DNA of 64,000 nt from Pseudomonas sp. GGS8 (GTDB taxonomy: Bacteria > Pseudomonadota > Gammaproteobacteria > Pseudomonadales > Pseudomonadaceae), in assembly GCF_024168645.1 (NCBI RefSeq), contig NZ_JALJWF010000001.1:5211501-5275500 (forward strand), in the 5' to 3' direction. This document shows, one piece after another, positions 38,649 through 46,991 of the stretch (position 1 is its first letter; each line of letters opens with the position of its first letter). The position numbers were made by a program, and so were the translations under genes. The notes beneath the pieces were generated by a model. That model ran no database searches. It saw nothing but the letters and a program-made list of their open reading frames with translations, and was not told the DNA's origin.

Positions 38649-39926
38649 ATGACGAATGCTAGTGCTAGCGCGACTGTCACCAACAGTTTGGCAACACCCC
38701 ACGCCCAACGGATGAGCACCTACGTGTTCGCGCTGTTTTTCATCCTCGGCAGCATCACCAGCCTTAACGATGTCCTGGTGCCAAAACTCAAGCACCTCTT
38801 CAGCCTCAGCTATACCGAGGCCATGCTTGTGCAGTCGTCATTCTTTTTTGCCTATTTCATTTTCGCCATACCCGCAGGCCTGCTCATTTCGCGAATCGGC
38901 TACATGAGAGCGGCCGTCCTCGGGTTGCTGCTGATGGCTGGTGGATGCCTGCTCTTCATTCCTGCCACCCAGTCCGCATTGTTTCCAGCCTTCCTCGGCG
39001 CCCTCTTTGTGCTTGCGATTGGCGTGACAACCGTTCAGGTCGTTGCGAACCCGCTGCTTTCCCTACTCGGAACCGCCGCAATGGCCCCCAGCCGCCTCAC
39101 CCTCGGCCATGCGTTCAATTCGCTGGGAACCACGGTCGCGCCCTACCTGGGTGCCATACTGATCCTGGGCTCCCTCAATGCGGTAGATACCTCCGCATTG
39201 TCGCCAGCAGAACTGACGTCCTTCCTGTCGCAGGAAGCCAGCGTGATCAGCAACACCTATGCAAGCATTACGCTCTTCATCTGCATGGTCGCCTTGATCG
39301 TCTGGCTGAAAAGAAATGAGCTGCAAACGTCAACAAGACCTGAACGTCTCAATCCACTCGCTGCGCTCGACCTTCTAAAGCAGCCGCGCTTTGCGCTCGG
39401 CACCGTTTGCATATTTCTCTATGTCGGCGCCGAAGTCACGATTGGCAGCCTCATCACCGACTACCTCATGCTGCCGACAACCCTGGCCCTTCCCGCCGAA
39501 GCCGCAGGCAAGCATGTTGCCTTCTATTGGGGTGGCGCCCTGGTTGGCCGCTTTATCGGCTCGGCGCTGATGCGCACTTTCGCGCCCGGGAAACTGCTGG
39601 CCTTTGCCGCCACGGCAGTCATTGTGCTGTTGACGATCTCTGCCACCACACAAGGCGTTGTTGCCGGATGGTCGCTGCTGGCCGTCGGGCTGTTCAACTC
39701 CATCATGTTTCCGACGATCTTTACCCTTGCGACCGCAGGGCTCGGTCATCGCGCGGCGGAAGGTTCGGGCCTGTTCTGTTGCGCCATTGTTGGCGGGGCA
39801 TTTATTCCGCCATTGACAGGGTATGCGGCCGACCTCTCGACGCTCGCGATGGCATTGAGCGTGCCAGCGACCTGTTATGCCGGCATCGCAATCTACGGTT
39901 GGTATGCCCGCGCTCCGAAGCACTAG
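38649..39926 (+). CDS. FucP/GluP-type sugar:H+ symporter (MFS)
   Basis: The 425-aa inner-membrane protein has 12 hydrophobic segments with the conserved FALFFILGSITSLNDVLVPKLK of the L-fucose/glucose-galactose permease family, RIGYMRAA between helices 2-3 and LAIGVTTVQVVANP. It imports a hexose, probably with protons. An AAGGA eight bases before ATG 38649 supports that start. It lies just outside the truncated helicase and is the first ordinary chromosomal gene on the right flank of the island. No regulator or catabolic neighbour remains, so its original operon may have been cut by the island insertion or deletion. Confidence 0.85.
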   Translation: MTNASASATVTNSLATPHAQRMSTYVFALFFILGSITSLNDVLVPKLKHLFSLSYTEAMLVQSSFFFAYFIFAIPAGLLISRIGYMRAAVLGLLLMAGGCLLFIPATQSALFPAFLGALFVLAIGVTTVQVVANPLLSLLGTAAMAPSRLTLGHAFNSLGTTVAPYLGAILILGSLNAVDTSALSPAELTSFLSQEASVISNTYASITLFICMVALIVWLKRNELQTSTRPERLNPLAALDLLKQPRFALGTVCIFLYVGAEVTIGSLITDYLMLPTTLALPAEAAGKHVAFYWGGALVGRFIGSALMRTFAPGKLLAFAATAVIVLLTISATTQGVVAGWSLLAVGLFNSIMFPTIFTLATAGLGHRAAEGSGLFCCAIVGGAFIPPLTGYAADLSTLAMALSVPATCYAGIAIYGWYARAPKH

Positions 39927-40073
39927 CGCAGAGTCCGAATCACGGTGACTTAACCGAGCGCTTACCATTACCAGGGGGGCGTGCTGGACAATGGGATGTG
40001 ACCTGAAGGCAGAGCGCGGCTCCGAAGCTGTCGAGTTTTGGCTTTTGCGCAGTGAGATCCGGGTAGCCGTCTG

Positions 40074-41609
40074 CTACATATCGGCAAGTTGGACTTGATC
40101 TCTACCATTTGATTTTGCACTGTACATCGCGGTATCGGCACGCCGAATGAAGGCGTCAAACGATTCTGATGGAATCCATGTTGCAACGCCGAAGCTACAA
40201 GTCGCCTGTCCAATATCATCAAATGGTAGGGTGTTTATTAGAGCTCGAAGCTTTTCTGCCAGCAGCCTTGTATCGTTCAGTTCGCTATCCGGGCAGATCA
40301 ATGCAAACTCTTCTCCACCCGTTCTGCACAGCAGATCGGTTTTGCGTGTTGCCGAACGTATTCGTGTGCACAACGACTTCAGAACGTTATCACCACACTG
40401 ATGGCCCCAGCGGTCGTTGATGTGTTTGAAGTGATCGACGTCAAACATGATCAGCGACAGAGGGCGGTATTGCACGTTAGCCTCGATGAGCAGGCGCTCC
40501 ATCAACTCTTCGAAGTATCGGCGGTTATAGACTCCGGTCAGGTGATCGGTAATGTTCAACAAACGCAAGTCTTGCGTGCGTTCATCAACCAGCAAGAGGG
40601 CGCGGGCGCGCTGCGTAATCAGCAAGTACACCATCAAGGTCAGCAGCAGCGACAACCCTGCTCCGAACACGACAATTAGGCTGATGGACAGTGCGTAGCT
40701 GTTGGCGACCAGAAATGTTGAGCTGGGTCGAAACTGGATCAAGTAATTTTGGTCGGCTACTTTCAGCAGCCGCTGCGTGTACAGCGCTGAAGGGGCCGCG
40801 GGGGCCAAGCTCTGATAAATGCTTTCCCCTTGATGCTGCGTGTCGATCAATGAAAGCGTCACGTTCAGTCGTTGCAGACTTGGTAATGGAATGCCTTGTT
40901 CCATCAAAGAAGCCAAGCGTACGGTGGAGACAACGAACCCCTGCAAATTATCATCGTTCAATGGAACCTCAGGGGGCTTCTGGAATACAGGTGCGACAAA
41001 GAAAACCCCCGACTGCCCATTGGTCATTTTCAACGGTTCCGACACAACTATTTGACGTGTTTTTCGTGCCTTGCTCATCAAGGCTTCGCGACCCGGGCGA
41101 GCCAGAATATCCATGCCGGGTATGATCTTTACGTCATCGCGCTTCAATAAGTAGAGCAATATACAGTGTTCCGGCCGGCTGGTGAGGGGGACTCTTTCAC
41201 CGGTGACGGGATTAATTTCATGATATGAAAAATCACTGGTACCGTTGAGGAGCGCCTTAGCGCGAAACGCTTGTAGATCCTTCTCGAGAATCCTTGGCAC
41301 CCAGCTATAGGCTTCGTCCTCTCCAACTAGAGGCGTAACAAATCCCAGAAACTCCTTTTCAGTGACATCGTCGGCGTTGATAAAGAAACGCCTCACAACG
41401 TCTAGTTTCAAGACCTGAGTATTAAAGCGTCGTTGCAGGCGACTGAATCTTTCGTCGACCTCCAGTTGAAAAGCAACGCTAACGGTACGCTGCTCTGACC
41501 CTACGAACAGAATCAGCACCAAGAACGTGACGGCCACCCCAGCTAGGCACACCAGACCGCAAAGGGTCACGTCTGATGCTTTGAGCGCGTTCTGACGAAT
41601 AGACATCAT
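40074..41609 (-). CDS. CHASE-domain diguanylate cyclase (GGEEF)
   Basis: The 511-aa protein has a membrane helix at about 12-40 and a periplasmic CHASE-type sensor (DVVRRFFINADDVTEKEF, SWVPRI), a second helix near 305-330 (ALSISLIVVFGAGLSLLLTLMVYL) and a C-terminal GGDEF domain with CRTGGEEFAL. RKTD lies exactly five residues before GGEEF, the inhibitory I-site, so it should be an active, feedback-inhibited c-di-GMP synthase. AAGGA seven bases before ATG 41609 selects this start over the longer frame to 41678. No downstream EAL gene is near. The ligand of the CHASE domain is unknown. Confidence 0.9.
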   Translation of the reverse strand: MMSIRQNALKASDVTLCGLVCLAGVAVTFLVLILFVGSEQRTVSVAFQLEVDERFSRLQRRFNTQVLKLDVVRRFFINADDVTEKEFLGFVTPLVGEDEAYSWVPRILEKDLQAFRAKALLNGTSDFSYHEINPVTGERVPLTSRPEHCILLYLLKRDDVKIIPGMDILARPGREALMSKARKTRQIVVSEPLKMTNGQSGVFFVAPVFQKPPEVPLNDDNLQGFVVSTVRLASLMEQGIPLPSLQRLNVTLSLIDTQHQGESIYQSLAPAAPSALYTQRLLKVADQNYLIQFRPSSTFLVANSYALSISLIVVFGAGLSLLLTLMVYLLITQRARALLLVDERTQDLRLLNITDHLTGVYNRRYFEELMERLLIEANVQYRPLSLIMFDVDHFKHINDRWGHQCGDNVLKSLCTRIRSATRKTDLLCRTGGEEFALICPDSELNDTRLLAEKLRALINTLPFDDIGQATCSFGVATWIPSESFDAFIRRADTAMYSAKSNGRDQVQLADM

Positions 41610-41948
41610 TTTGTGTTCCTTGCTCATCGCCAAAAATAGCGTGCAGTGACCTGAAGTACTTTTGGAGTATCGGCACACTTGTCGTTATCTTTATAAATCA
41701 GGCGTTAGAGCAAGGGGCTTATATTAAGGATTCCAACCAGTTAACGGTTCAAATCTAGAGCTGTCGTGGCAAATGGGTCTGCGAACAGTTATAGACACGT
41801 TCGCCGACCCTCCGCAGGCTTCGGCCGATGTGCATGCGTCAGCCAGTCTGGCGGCGCTCAGGCGAACCCAAGCTTGTGAATGGCAAAGTCGCGCAACCCG
41901 CTTTTCTGGAGCTTGCTCGATCGGCTGTTTTTGGTCGGTTTGTAGTGG

Positions 41949-42294
41949 TCAACTAATCCCGGACACGACGTTAAGTTTTTCTTCGGCCCGTGCTGGCGCC
42001 AGCCCACCATTGAATTGATGGGGTCGAACCCGAGTGAAACAGCAGGCCCTGAGGTCTTCTTCGTTGCTCGTAAGCCACGTCCAGCGCCTTGATAACCAGA
42101 TCAGCGTCCGGCTTTTCCGACAGCGCCCAGCCCACCACTCGGCGCGTACAAAGATCCAGCACGCCAGCCAGGTATGCCATTTCCCCGGGGCCCAGATGTA
42201 GGTGATGTCGCCGCACCAGACCTGGTTGGGTGCCGGAACATCGAACATCCCAATTCAAGATGTTCGGGATATCCAACCGTTCAACATAAAGCAC
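41949..42294 (-). pseudogene. IS3-family transposase (OrfB) fragments
   Basis: Two overlapping minus-strand frames give NQVWCGDITYIWAPGKW then YLAGVLDLCTRRVVGWALSEKPDADLVIKALD, the first half of the IS3 DDE core. After LLFHS the homology jumps to the family's last residues (FNGGLAPARAEEKLN), so the middle is deleted and a frameshift separates the pieces. A CCGGACAC-type end at about 41955 matches IS3 termini. It is dead. Its 5' side abuts the last codons of the next regulator, so the insertion may have altered that gene's end. Confidence 0.85.
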
Positions 42295-42295
42295 G

Positions 42296-43009
42296 CTAAG
42301 ACAAATGCTGCGGCGGCCGCTGATGTCGCTGAAGAATGTCCACCTCGCGCCATTCCTTAAGTAAGACTTGCCTCCGACGAGGGTAGCGCTCGGGCTTTAC
42401 TCTCAAAGCAGATATACGATCAGTCCTAAAGTGACGGAACTCTTGCCGTAGTTCGCACCACCCGGCAAGCATCCGAGCATGATCAAAATAGCCCAGCGCA
42501 ACGGGCCAAATCGTTCTCTCTGAACTAGCTCCCTTCAGATCTAGATACTTGATTATTACCTTATGCTCGACTCGAATGGCCCTTCGAATCTGCGACAGAT
42601 CGATTGCCTCTAATTCTGTTTGATTCCCTTTGCCAACCACCAATGAATTGGTATCAAGTGCGGTTCGCAGGTCTTGGGGTAAAACAGAAGCTATTTTTGA
42701 CAATGCTCCTTTTGCGGCACTACTCAGTTGAAGGTCAGCACGCTCGGACACCCAGCGAGAACCCAAGACAAGGGCCTCTATTTCCTCCTCGGTAAACATC
42801 AATGGCGGGAGCATAAAGCCGGGGCGTAAAACGTAACCAAGTCCTGGCTCGCCTTCAATGTTGGCACCTTGCCCCTGAAGCGTTGCGATATCTCTGTAAA
42901 GCGTACGAACGCTTATCCCCAGTTCTTTGGCCAAATGATTGCCAGTCACTGGAAAACGATGGCTTCGCAGGGTCTGAATCAGATCAAATAATCTTTCGGT
43001 GCGAGACAT
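42296..43009 (-). CDS. YafY/WYL-type transcriptional regulator
   Basis: The 237-aa product has an N-terminal HTH_11 domain (RTERLFDLIQTLRSHRFPVTGNHLAKELGISVRTLYRDI) and a WYL-type effector domain (MLAGWCELRQEFRHFRTDRI at about 185-205, with the WYL triad as GWC). Such proteins are usually local repressors of a divergent xenobiotic or stress gene. ATG 43009 begins at MSRTERLF. It is divergent from the glutathione S-transferase gene, with a perfect 19-bp palindrome between them as its likely operator. The last about 10 residues run into an IS3 scar, so the C-terminus may differ from the ancestral one. Confidence 0.85.
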   Translation of the reverse strand: MSRTERLFDLIQTLRSHRFPVTGNHLAKELGISVRTLYRDIATLQGQGANIEGEPGLGYVLRPGFMLPPLMFTEEEIEALVLGSRWVSERADLQLSSAAKGALSKIASVLPQDLRTALDTNSLVVGKGNQTELEAIDLSQIRRAIRVEHKVIIKYLDLKGASSERTIWPVALGYFDHARMLAGWCELRQEFRHFRTDRISALRVKPERYPRRRQVLLKEWREVDILQRHQRPPQHLS

Positions 43010-43062
43010 AAGTGGCTTTGTCCTGGCAGGCTGATGAGAGCAGACGCAACGCACGCATCACT

Positions 43063-43081
43063 ACTGACACTTTCTGTCAGT
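43063..43081. promoter_or_regulatory. Perfect palindrome, likely WYL-regulator operator
   Basis: ACTGACACTTTCTGTCAGT is a perfect 7-bp inverted repeat with a 5-bp centre, between the divergent YafY-type regulator and the glutathione S-transferase gene, 50 bp before the latter's ATG. Its position and dyad form suit a dimeric repressor controlling both directions. Confidence 0.7.
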
Positions 43082-43130
43082 ATGCAGGAAGACAATGGCA
43101 GCGTTGGTCACTAAACAAGGAGCTAAAACC

Positions 43131-43754
43131 ATGCGTCTTCACTACCATCCCGCATCAACTTGCAGCCGCCGAGTGCTGATGGCCGCACATTACCTCGAAA
43201 TCAAAGTCGATCTCGTGCTGGTGGATCTGTTCAAGGGGGAGCAGAACTCTCCTGAGTTTCTGAAACTTAACCCGAATCATCGGGTTCCGGTTCTCGAACA
43301 TGATGGATTTGTTCTTTGGGAATCTTACGCCATCATGCAGTACTTGGCGAATATGACCCCTAGCCAAACTATTTATCCCATCGAGCCCCGTGGCCGTGCT
43401 GACGTTAACCGCTGGCTTTTTTGGTGTGGGCAGGATTTCATGCCGGGCGTCGGCATTCTTAACTGGGAGAACTCGATCAAGTCTTTGGCTGGAATTGGCT
43501 CGCCCGATCCCATTGAGGTCGCTCGCGGAGAGCGGCTTGTGACTGAAGCTGCGAAAGTTCTTGATGCGCACCTTAGTAATCGAGAATGGATTTGCGACAC
43601 CGGTCTTTCACTCGCCGATTTTGCTATAGCCGCGCCACTAGCTGACCAGCACAGCGCCAAATTCCCCGTAACTGATCTGCCCAATCTCCAGCGGTGGTTC
43701 ATGCAAGTCCAGGCGCTTGAGTCTTGGAAGAAGACGGAAGCAGGTGCTCTGTAA
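43131..43754 (+). CDS. Glutathione S-transferase family protein
   Basis: The 207-aa cytosolic protein has an N-terminal thioredoxin-fold half with HPASTCSRRVLMAA (catalytic region Ser/Cys near 10-11), the cis-proline NHRVPVLEHDGFVLWESYAIMQYL (residues about 52-75) and a helical C-terminal half with LSLADFAIAAPL. It would join glutathione to electrophiles. AAGGAG eight bases before ATG 43131 decides the start over an upstream in-frame ATG at 43095. It is divergently paired with the YafY-type regulator, which probably represses it until a toxic compound appears. Confidence 0.9.
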   Translation: MRLHYHPASTCSRRVLMAAHYLEIKVDLVLVDLFKGEQNSPEFLKLNPNHRVPVLEHDGFVLWESYAIMQYLANMTPSQTIYPIEPRGRADVNRWLFWCGQDFMPGVGILNWENSIKSLAGIGSPDPIEVARGERLVTEAAKVLDAHLSNREWICDTGLSLADFAIAAPLADQHSAKFPVTDLPNLQRWFMQVQALESWKKTEAGAL

Positions 43755-43774
43755 GCTAAAGGCGTCCGGTTGGA

Positions 43775-43803
43775 GCAATGCCTAACTAGGCGTCAGGCAT
43801 TGC
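43775..43803. terminator. Hairpin after the transferase gene
   Basis: GCAATGCCT and AGGCATTGC form a perfect 9-bp stem around an 11-nt loop, 21 bp after the transferase stop. There is no strong T-run, so termination is probable but not certain. Confidence 0.5.
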
Positions 43804-43829
43804 TTCCGACATGCGTCAGGATGTAGTCC

Positions 43830-43868
43830 CATTGAGCCTTTATTGACACACTCAATAAAGGTTCAATG
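43830..43868. repeat. Long near-perfect inverted repeat
   Basis: CATTGAGCCTTTATTGA and TCAATAAAGGTTCAATG pair over 17 bp with one mismatch around a 5-nt loop (CACAC). It lies between the convergent transferase and aldehyde dehydrogenase genes. It may be a bidirectional terminator; the AT-rich inner stem is also compatible with a protein site. A weaker nested hairpin follows at 43928-43957. Confidence 0.65.
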
Positions 43869-43966
43869 ATTCTTTCTTGACACATTGGCGCGGGAGACGC
43901 ACATGAAAGGTGGACATCGTTAACCTCGTAAATGACTGTCTGCAAAGACGAATTTACTTCCTAGGC

Positions 43967-45385
43967 CTAATCCAACTCGCTGATGCAGACCACTTTAGGC
44001 TGCGTCATGTCCTCATAGGCAAACCGAACACCTTCGCGCCCCAGACTTCCGTACTTGAAGCCACCGAAAGGCATGGCATCAAAACGATAATCGGAAGAAT
44101 CATTGATCATCACGCCCCCCGCTTCAATCTGCCGCGCCAATTTCAAGGCCTTGGAAAGATCACGTGTGAAGAGTCCCGCATGCAAGCTGTACTCCGGAGC
44201 GTTGGCCAGAGCAACAGCATCATCCAGGTGGTCAAAAGGCTCCAGGATGACAACCGGCGCGAAGACTTCCTGCTGCCAAATCCGACTGTTGAGGCTTACA
44301 CGCTCAAGCGCGGTCGGCGCATAGCTTCCCCCTTGGCGATGGTGCCCACACAGAAGAACGGCCCCCTCGGCCAGTGCTTCATTTACCAATTGTTCGGTAC
44401 GACGGGCCGCCTGTTCCGTAATCATCGGGCCTACATCCGTTGCCCGCTGGTCAGGATCACCCACAACTAAGGCGCGCGTTTGGCTGACAAAACGCTCACG
44501 GAAGTCCTCATAAATTGAACGATGAATAAGGATGCGTTGAGTGCCGATGCAATTCTGCCCTGCTGCCCAAAAGGCACCAGATACACAGGACTCCACGGTC
44601 GGCTCGAGATCACAATCTTCAAGCACAAGAACCGGGGCATTTCCTCCCAGATCCATTGCTAGCTTCTTCAACCCTGCACTACGAGCAATGGCCTCCCCCG
44701 TGGCAAAACCACCCGTAAAGGAAATCATCCGAACTTCGCGAACCTCCACCAAAGCTTTACCCAAGTCGACGCCACCAGTAGCCGGGGTAATCACAGAGGG
44801 CGGAAGCCCCGCTTTCACCAAGCACTCAACGAGCTTGAGTGCAGACAACGGCGCGAGTTCCGAGGGTTTCAAAATCACGGCATTGCCACCTGCGATTGCC
44901 GGGCCGAGTTTATGGGCGACCAAATTCAGTGGATCGTTGTAGGGAGTGATCGCGACAATAAGCCCCAACGGTTCCCGCGTGAACCAACCCTGACGCGACT
45001 CCGATCCTTCATAAGCCCCAAATGGAATCACTTCCCCGGCGTTACGACGAGCCTCTTGCGCCGATAGCTTCAGCGTGTTCACACAACGCTTCACTTCCTT
45101 CTCTGCTTGTCGCAGCGTCTTCCCCGCCTCTGCAACAATGAGTTTGGCAAACGCTTCAGCCTCAAGCTCTACACACCGGGCTGCCTCCTCAAGAATGCGC
45201 GCACGCAGGTGACGAGGCATTGCCGCGCTCTCACGCACGCCAATTCGCGCGCGCTCCAGCAAGCCAGGAACTGCGGCGGCATCGAGACAAGGGACGCGCC
45301 CTACCAAGCGACCATCGAATGGGCTGAACACATCAATCTGTTTGGCTTCAACAAGCTGGATACTGGCCATGCTGGATACGCTCAT
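43967..45385 (-). CDS. Aldehyde dehydrogenase, possibly aspartate-semialdehyde oxidising
   Basis: The 472-aa NAD(P)-dependent enzyme has the Rossmann region with ITPYNDPLN (147-154) and KPSE (173-176), SFTGG (222-226) and the catalytic Cys279 in GQNCIGTQR. The usual general-base Glu of the ELGG motif is Asp here (MDLGG, D245). AGGAG seven bases before ATG 45385 sits in the end of the homoserine dehydrogenase gene 12 bp upstream, so the two are one operon. If that enzyme runs from homoserine to aspartate semialdehyde, this one could oxidise the product to aspartate. The substrate is inferred from context; succinate-semialdehyde or lactaldehyde are alternatives. Confidence 0.82.
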   Translation of the reverse strand: MSVSSMASIQLVEAKQIDVFSPFDGRLVGRVPCLDAAAVPGLLERARIGVRESAAMPRHLRARILEEAARCVELEAEAFAKLIVAEAGKTLRQAEKEVKRCVNTLKLSAQEARRNAGEVIPFGAYEGSESRQGWFTREPLGLIVAITPYNDPLNLVAHKLGPAIAGGNAVILKPSELAPLSALKLVECLVKAGLPPSVITPATGGVDLGKALVEVREVRMISFTGGFATGEAIARSAGLKKLAMDLGGNAPVLVLEDCDLEPTVESCVSGAFWAAGQNCIGTQRILIHRSIYEDFRERFVSQTRALVVGDPDQRATDVGPMITEQAARRTEQLVNEALAEGAVLLCGHHRQGGSYAPTALERVSLNSRIWQQEVFAPVVILEPFDHLDDAVALANAPEYSLHAGLFTRDLSKALKLARQIEAGGVMINDSSDYRFDAMPFGGFKYGSLGREGVRFAYEDMTQPKVVCISELD

Positions 45386-45397
45386 GACTATCTCCTG

Positions 45398-46438
45398 TCA
45401 GTTGCCGTGGGTGGTGTGGATGGCGATGATGTCCGACAGCAATGCGAAGGCCGTTTCGATACGCCCTGCCCCAGGCCCGGACACCGTGACAGCTCCCAGC
45501 AGTTCGGTATTGAATGACACCGCATTCGTAGCACCGCTTATTCCGGCAAGAGGATGTGAGTTCGACAGTAACCGAGCTTCCACACTCGCTCGAACCGAGC
45601 CATCTGTTTCACGATCGGCTGAGCCAATCAGTTTCCAGCTCGCGCCATTGGCACTTGCCTGGGCAATATCTTCCGCGCTGATATTGCTGATACCCGAGCA
45701 CGCTACATCGCTGACATTCAGTCGTGCATTGAGCAGTTCGTTGGCCAGGATCACCACCTTGAGGCGTACGTCAAACCCTTCCACATCGGCGGTTGGATCT
45801 GCCTCGGCATAGCCGAGCTGTTGCGCTTGTACGACGGCATCGTTGAACGCCAGGCCGTTTTTCATCTGGGTGAGCACGTAGTTGGAAGTGCCGTTCAGGA
45901 TGCCTTCGAAGCCTTGCACATTGGCCCCTGCCAAGGCCTGCTTGGCCAGACGAATCACGGGGGTGCCACTCATCACCGCCCCCTCGTATTCGAAAGCGAC
46001 CTGGTTGCGACGGGCCAACGCCTTGAGCTCGGCACCGTGCAGCGCAATCGGCCCCTTATTGGTGGTCACTACATGAATGCCGCTTTCCAAGGCCCAGCGG
46101 CAAAAGGTAGTTGCGGGCTCGCCATCCACCGGGTTGGTGAAAGTGGCCTCAGCGATGATGTCTGCACCGGAATGCTTGATTACGGTTTCGTTGAAGGCCT
46201 CAGCATTGCCGCCGAGCAGTTGAGCGAATGCGCCTTTCTCAACCGGCAGCGCAACCAACTGCTTTGCATCCAGACCGTCTTTAGCAACGATTGAGCCGAG
46301 GAACAGATCGGTGACCCCGACAATTTTAATGGTGAAGCCGAGGGCCTCTTTCCACTCGGCATTACGATCGGCGACCAATTGGGCGAAGCCACGGTTCACG
46401 CCACCAAATCCTACCAAGGCAATTTTGTACTCAGTCAT
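45398..46438 (-). CDS. Homoserine dehydrogenase, short form without ACT domain
   Basis: The 346-aa product has the N-terminal NAD(P) motif KIALVGFGGVNRG, the catalytic-domain signature VVTTNKGPIA, and GILNGTSNYVLTQM plus GYAEADPTADVEGFD, the substrate loop with the catalytic lysine nearby (RLKV). It lacks the C-terminal ACT domain of biosynthetic Hom, so it is not feedback-inhibited by threonine, as expected for a catabolic or specialised enzyme. ATG 46438 has AGGAA upstream; the frame to 46546 is a false extension. It is 12 bp ahead of the aldehyde dehydrogenase gene and 115 bp after an Lrp gene, probably with its own promoter. Confidence 0.87.
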   Translation of the reverse strand: MTEYKIALVGFGGVNRGFAQLVADRNAEWKEALGFTIKIVGVTDLFLGSIVAKDGLDAKQLVALPVEKGAFAQLLGGNAEAFNETVIKHSGADIIAEATFTNPVDGEPATTFCRWALESGIHVVTTNKGPIALHGAELKALARRNQVAFEYEGAVMSGTPVIRLAKQALAGANVQGFEGILNGTSNYVLTQMKNGLAFNDAVVQAQQLGYAEADPTADVEGFDVRLKVVILANELLNARLNVSDVACSGISNISAEDIAQASANGASWKLIGSADRETDGSVRASVEARLLSNSHPLAGISGATNAVSFNTELLGAVTVSGPGAGRIETAFALLSDIIAIHTTHGN

Positions 46439-46553
46439 AAGCGCTGTTCCTATGTTGATGTTGTTCGATAGGAACATCCTAAGAGCCGGGCTTTGGCAGT
46501 TGAATATGGCAGAGTGCTGTATTAGTTGGGCGTTTTGCCCAAGCACGATGTTG

Positions 46554-46991
46554 TCAAAACACCGCAGAAAGGACGAACGATGTCACGGTGTTTTCCACCC
46601 CTGGCATGGCCGCGATTTCCTTCCACACGAGATGGACTCGTTCAGGTGTGGCGGCATTCACACGCAGCATTAAATCGAACTCACCACTGAGTACTTCACA
46701 TTGCACGACTTCGGGAATGGAGCGCAGCGCAGTCAGTACTTCTTCACCACGCATGCGGTCGTAGCGGTAGACAAAGATCACCGCGCTGATAAGCGACGTA
46801 GGCCGCCGCGACTCACCGAGAAGTACCGTATAGCCCTGGATCGCACCGTCGCGCTCAAGACGCTCGATGCGCTGGCGCACCGCATTGCGCGACAAGTTGA
46901 TCTTGGCACCCAGTTCGATATGGGCTATTCGCGCATTGGCGGTAAGTTCGGCCAGTATGCGTTCGTCCAACGGATCTAGAATGCGCTTCAT
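46554..46991 (-). CDS. Lrp/AsnC-family regulator
   Basis: The 145-aa product has an N-terminal winged helix (DERILAELTANARIAHIELGAKINLSRNAVRQRIERLE) and a C-terminal RAM/ligand domain (VLSGEFDLMLRVNA). ATG 46991 overlaps the threonine-synthase-like stop (ATGA), so it is co-translated with that enzyme. Such proteins respond to amino acids and usually control adjacent metabolic genes; threonine, homoserine or a related compound is the expected signal here. The ORF upstream extension to 47105 overlaps the enzyme and is discarded. Confidence 0.88.
   Translation of the reverse strand: MKRILDPLDERILAELTANARIAHIELGAKINLSRNAVRQRIERLERDGAIQGYTVLLGESRRPTSLISAVIFVYRYDRMRGEEVLTALRSIPEVVQCEVLSGEFDLMLRVNAATPERVHLVWKEIAAMPGVENTVTSFVLSAVF

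Noticed and set aside
38468..38719. 83-aa ORF with a hydrophobic start at the island edge
   Set aside because: It overlaps the sugar transporter start on the other strand and resembles no lipoprotein or small membrane family convincingly.
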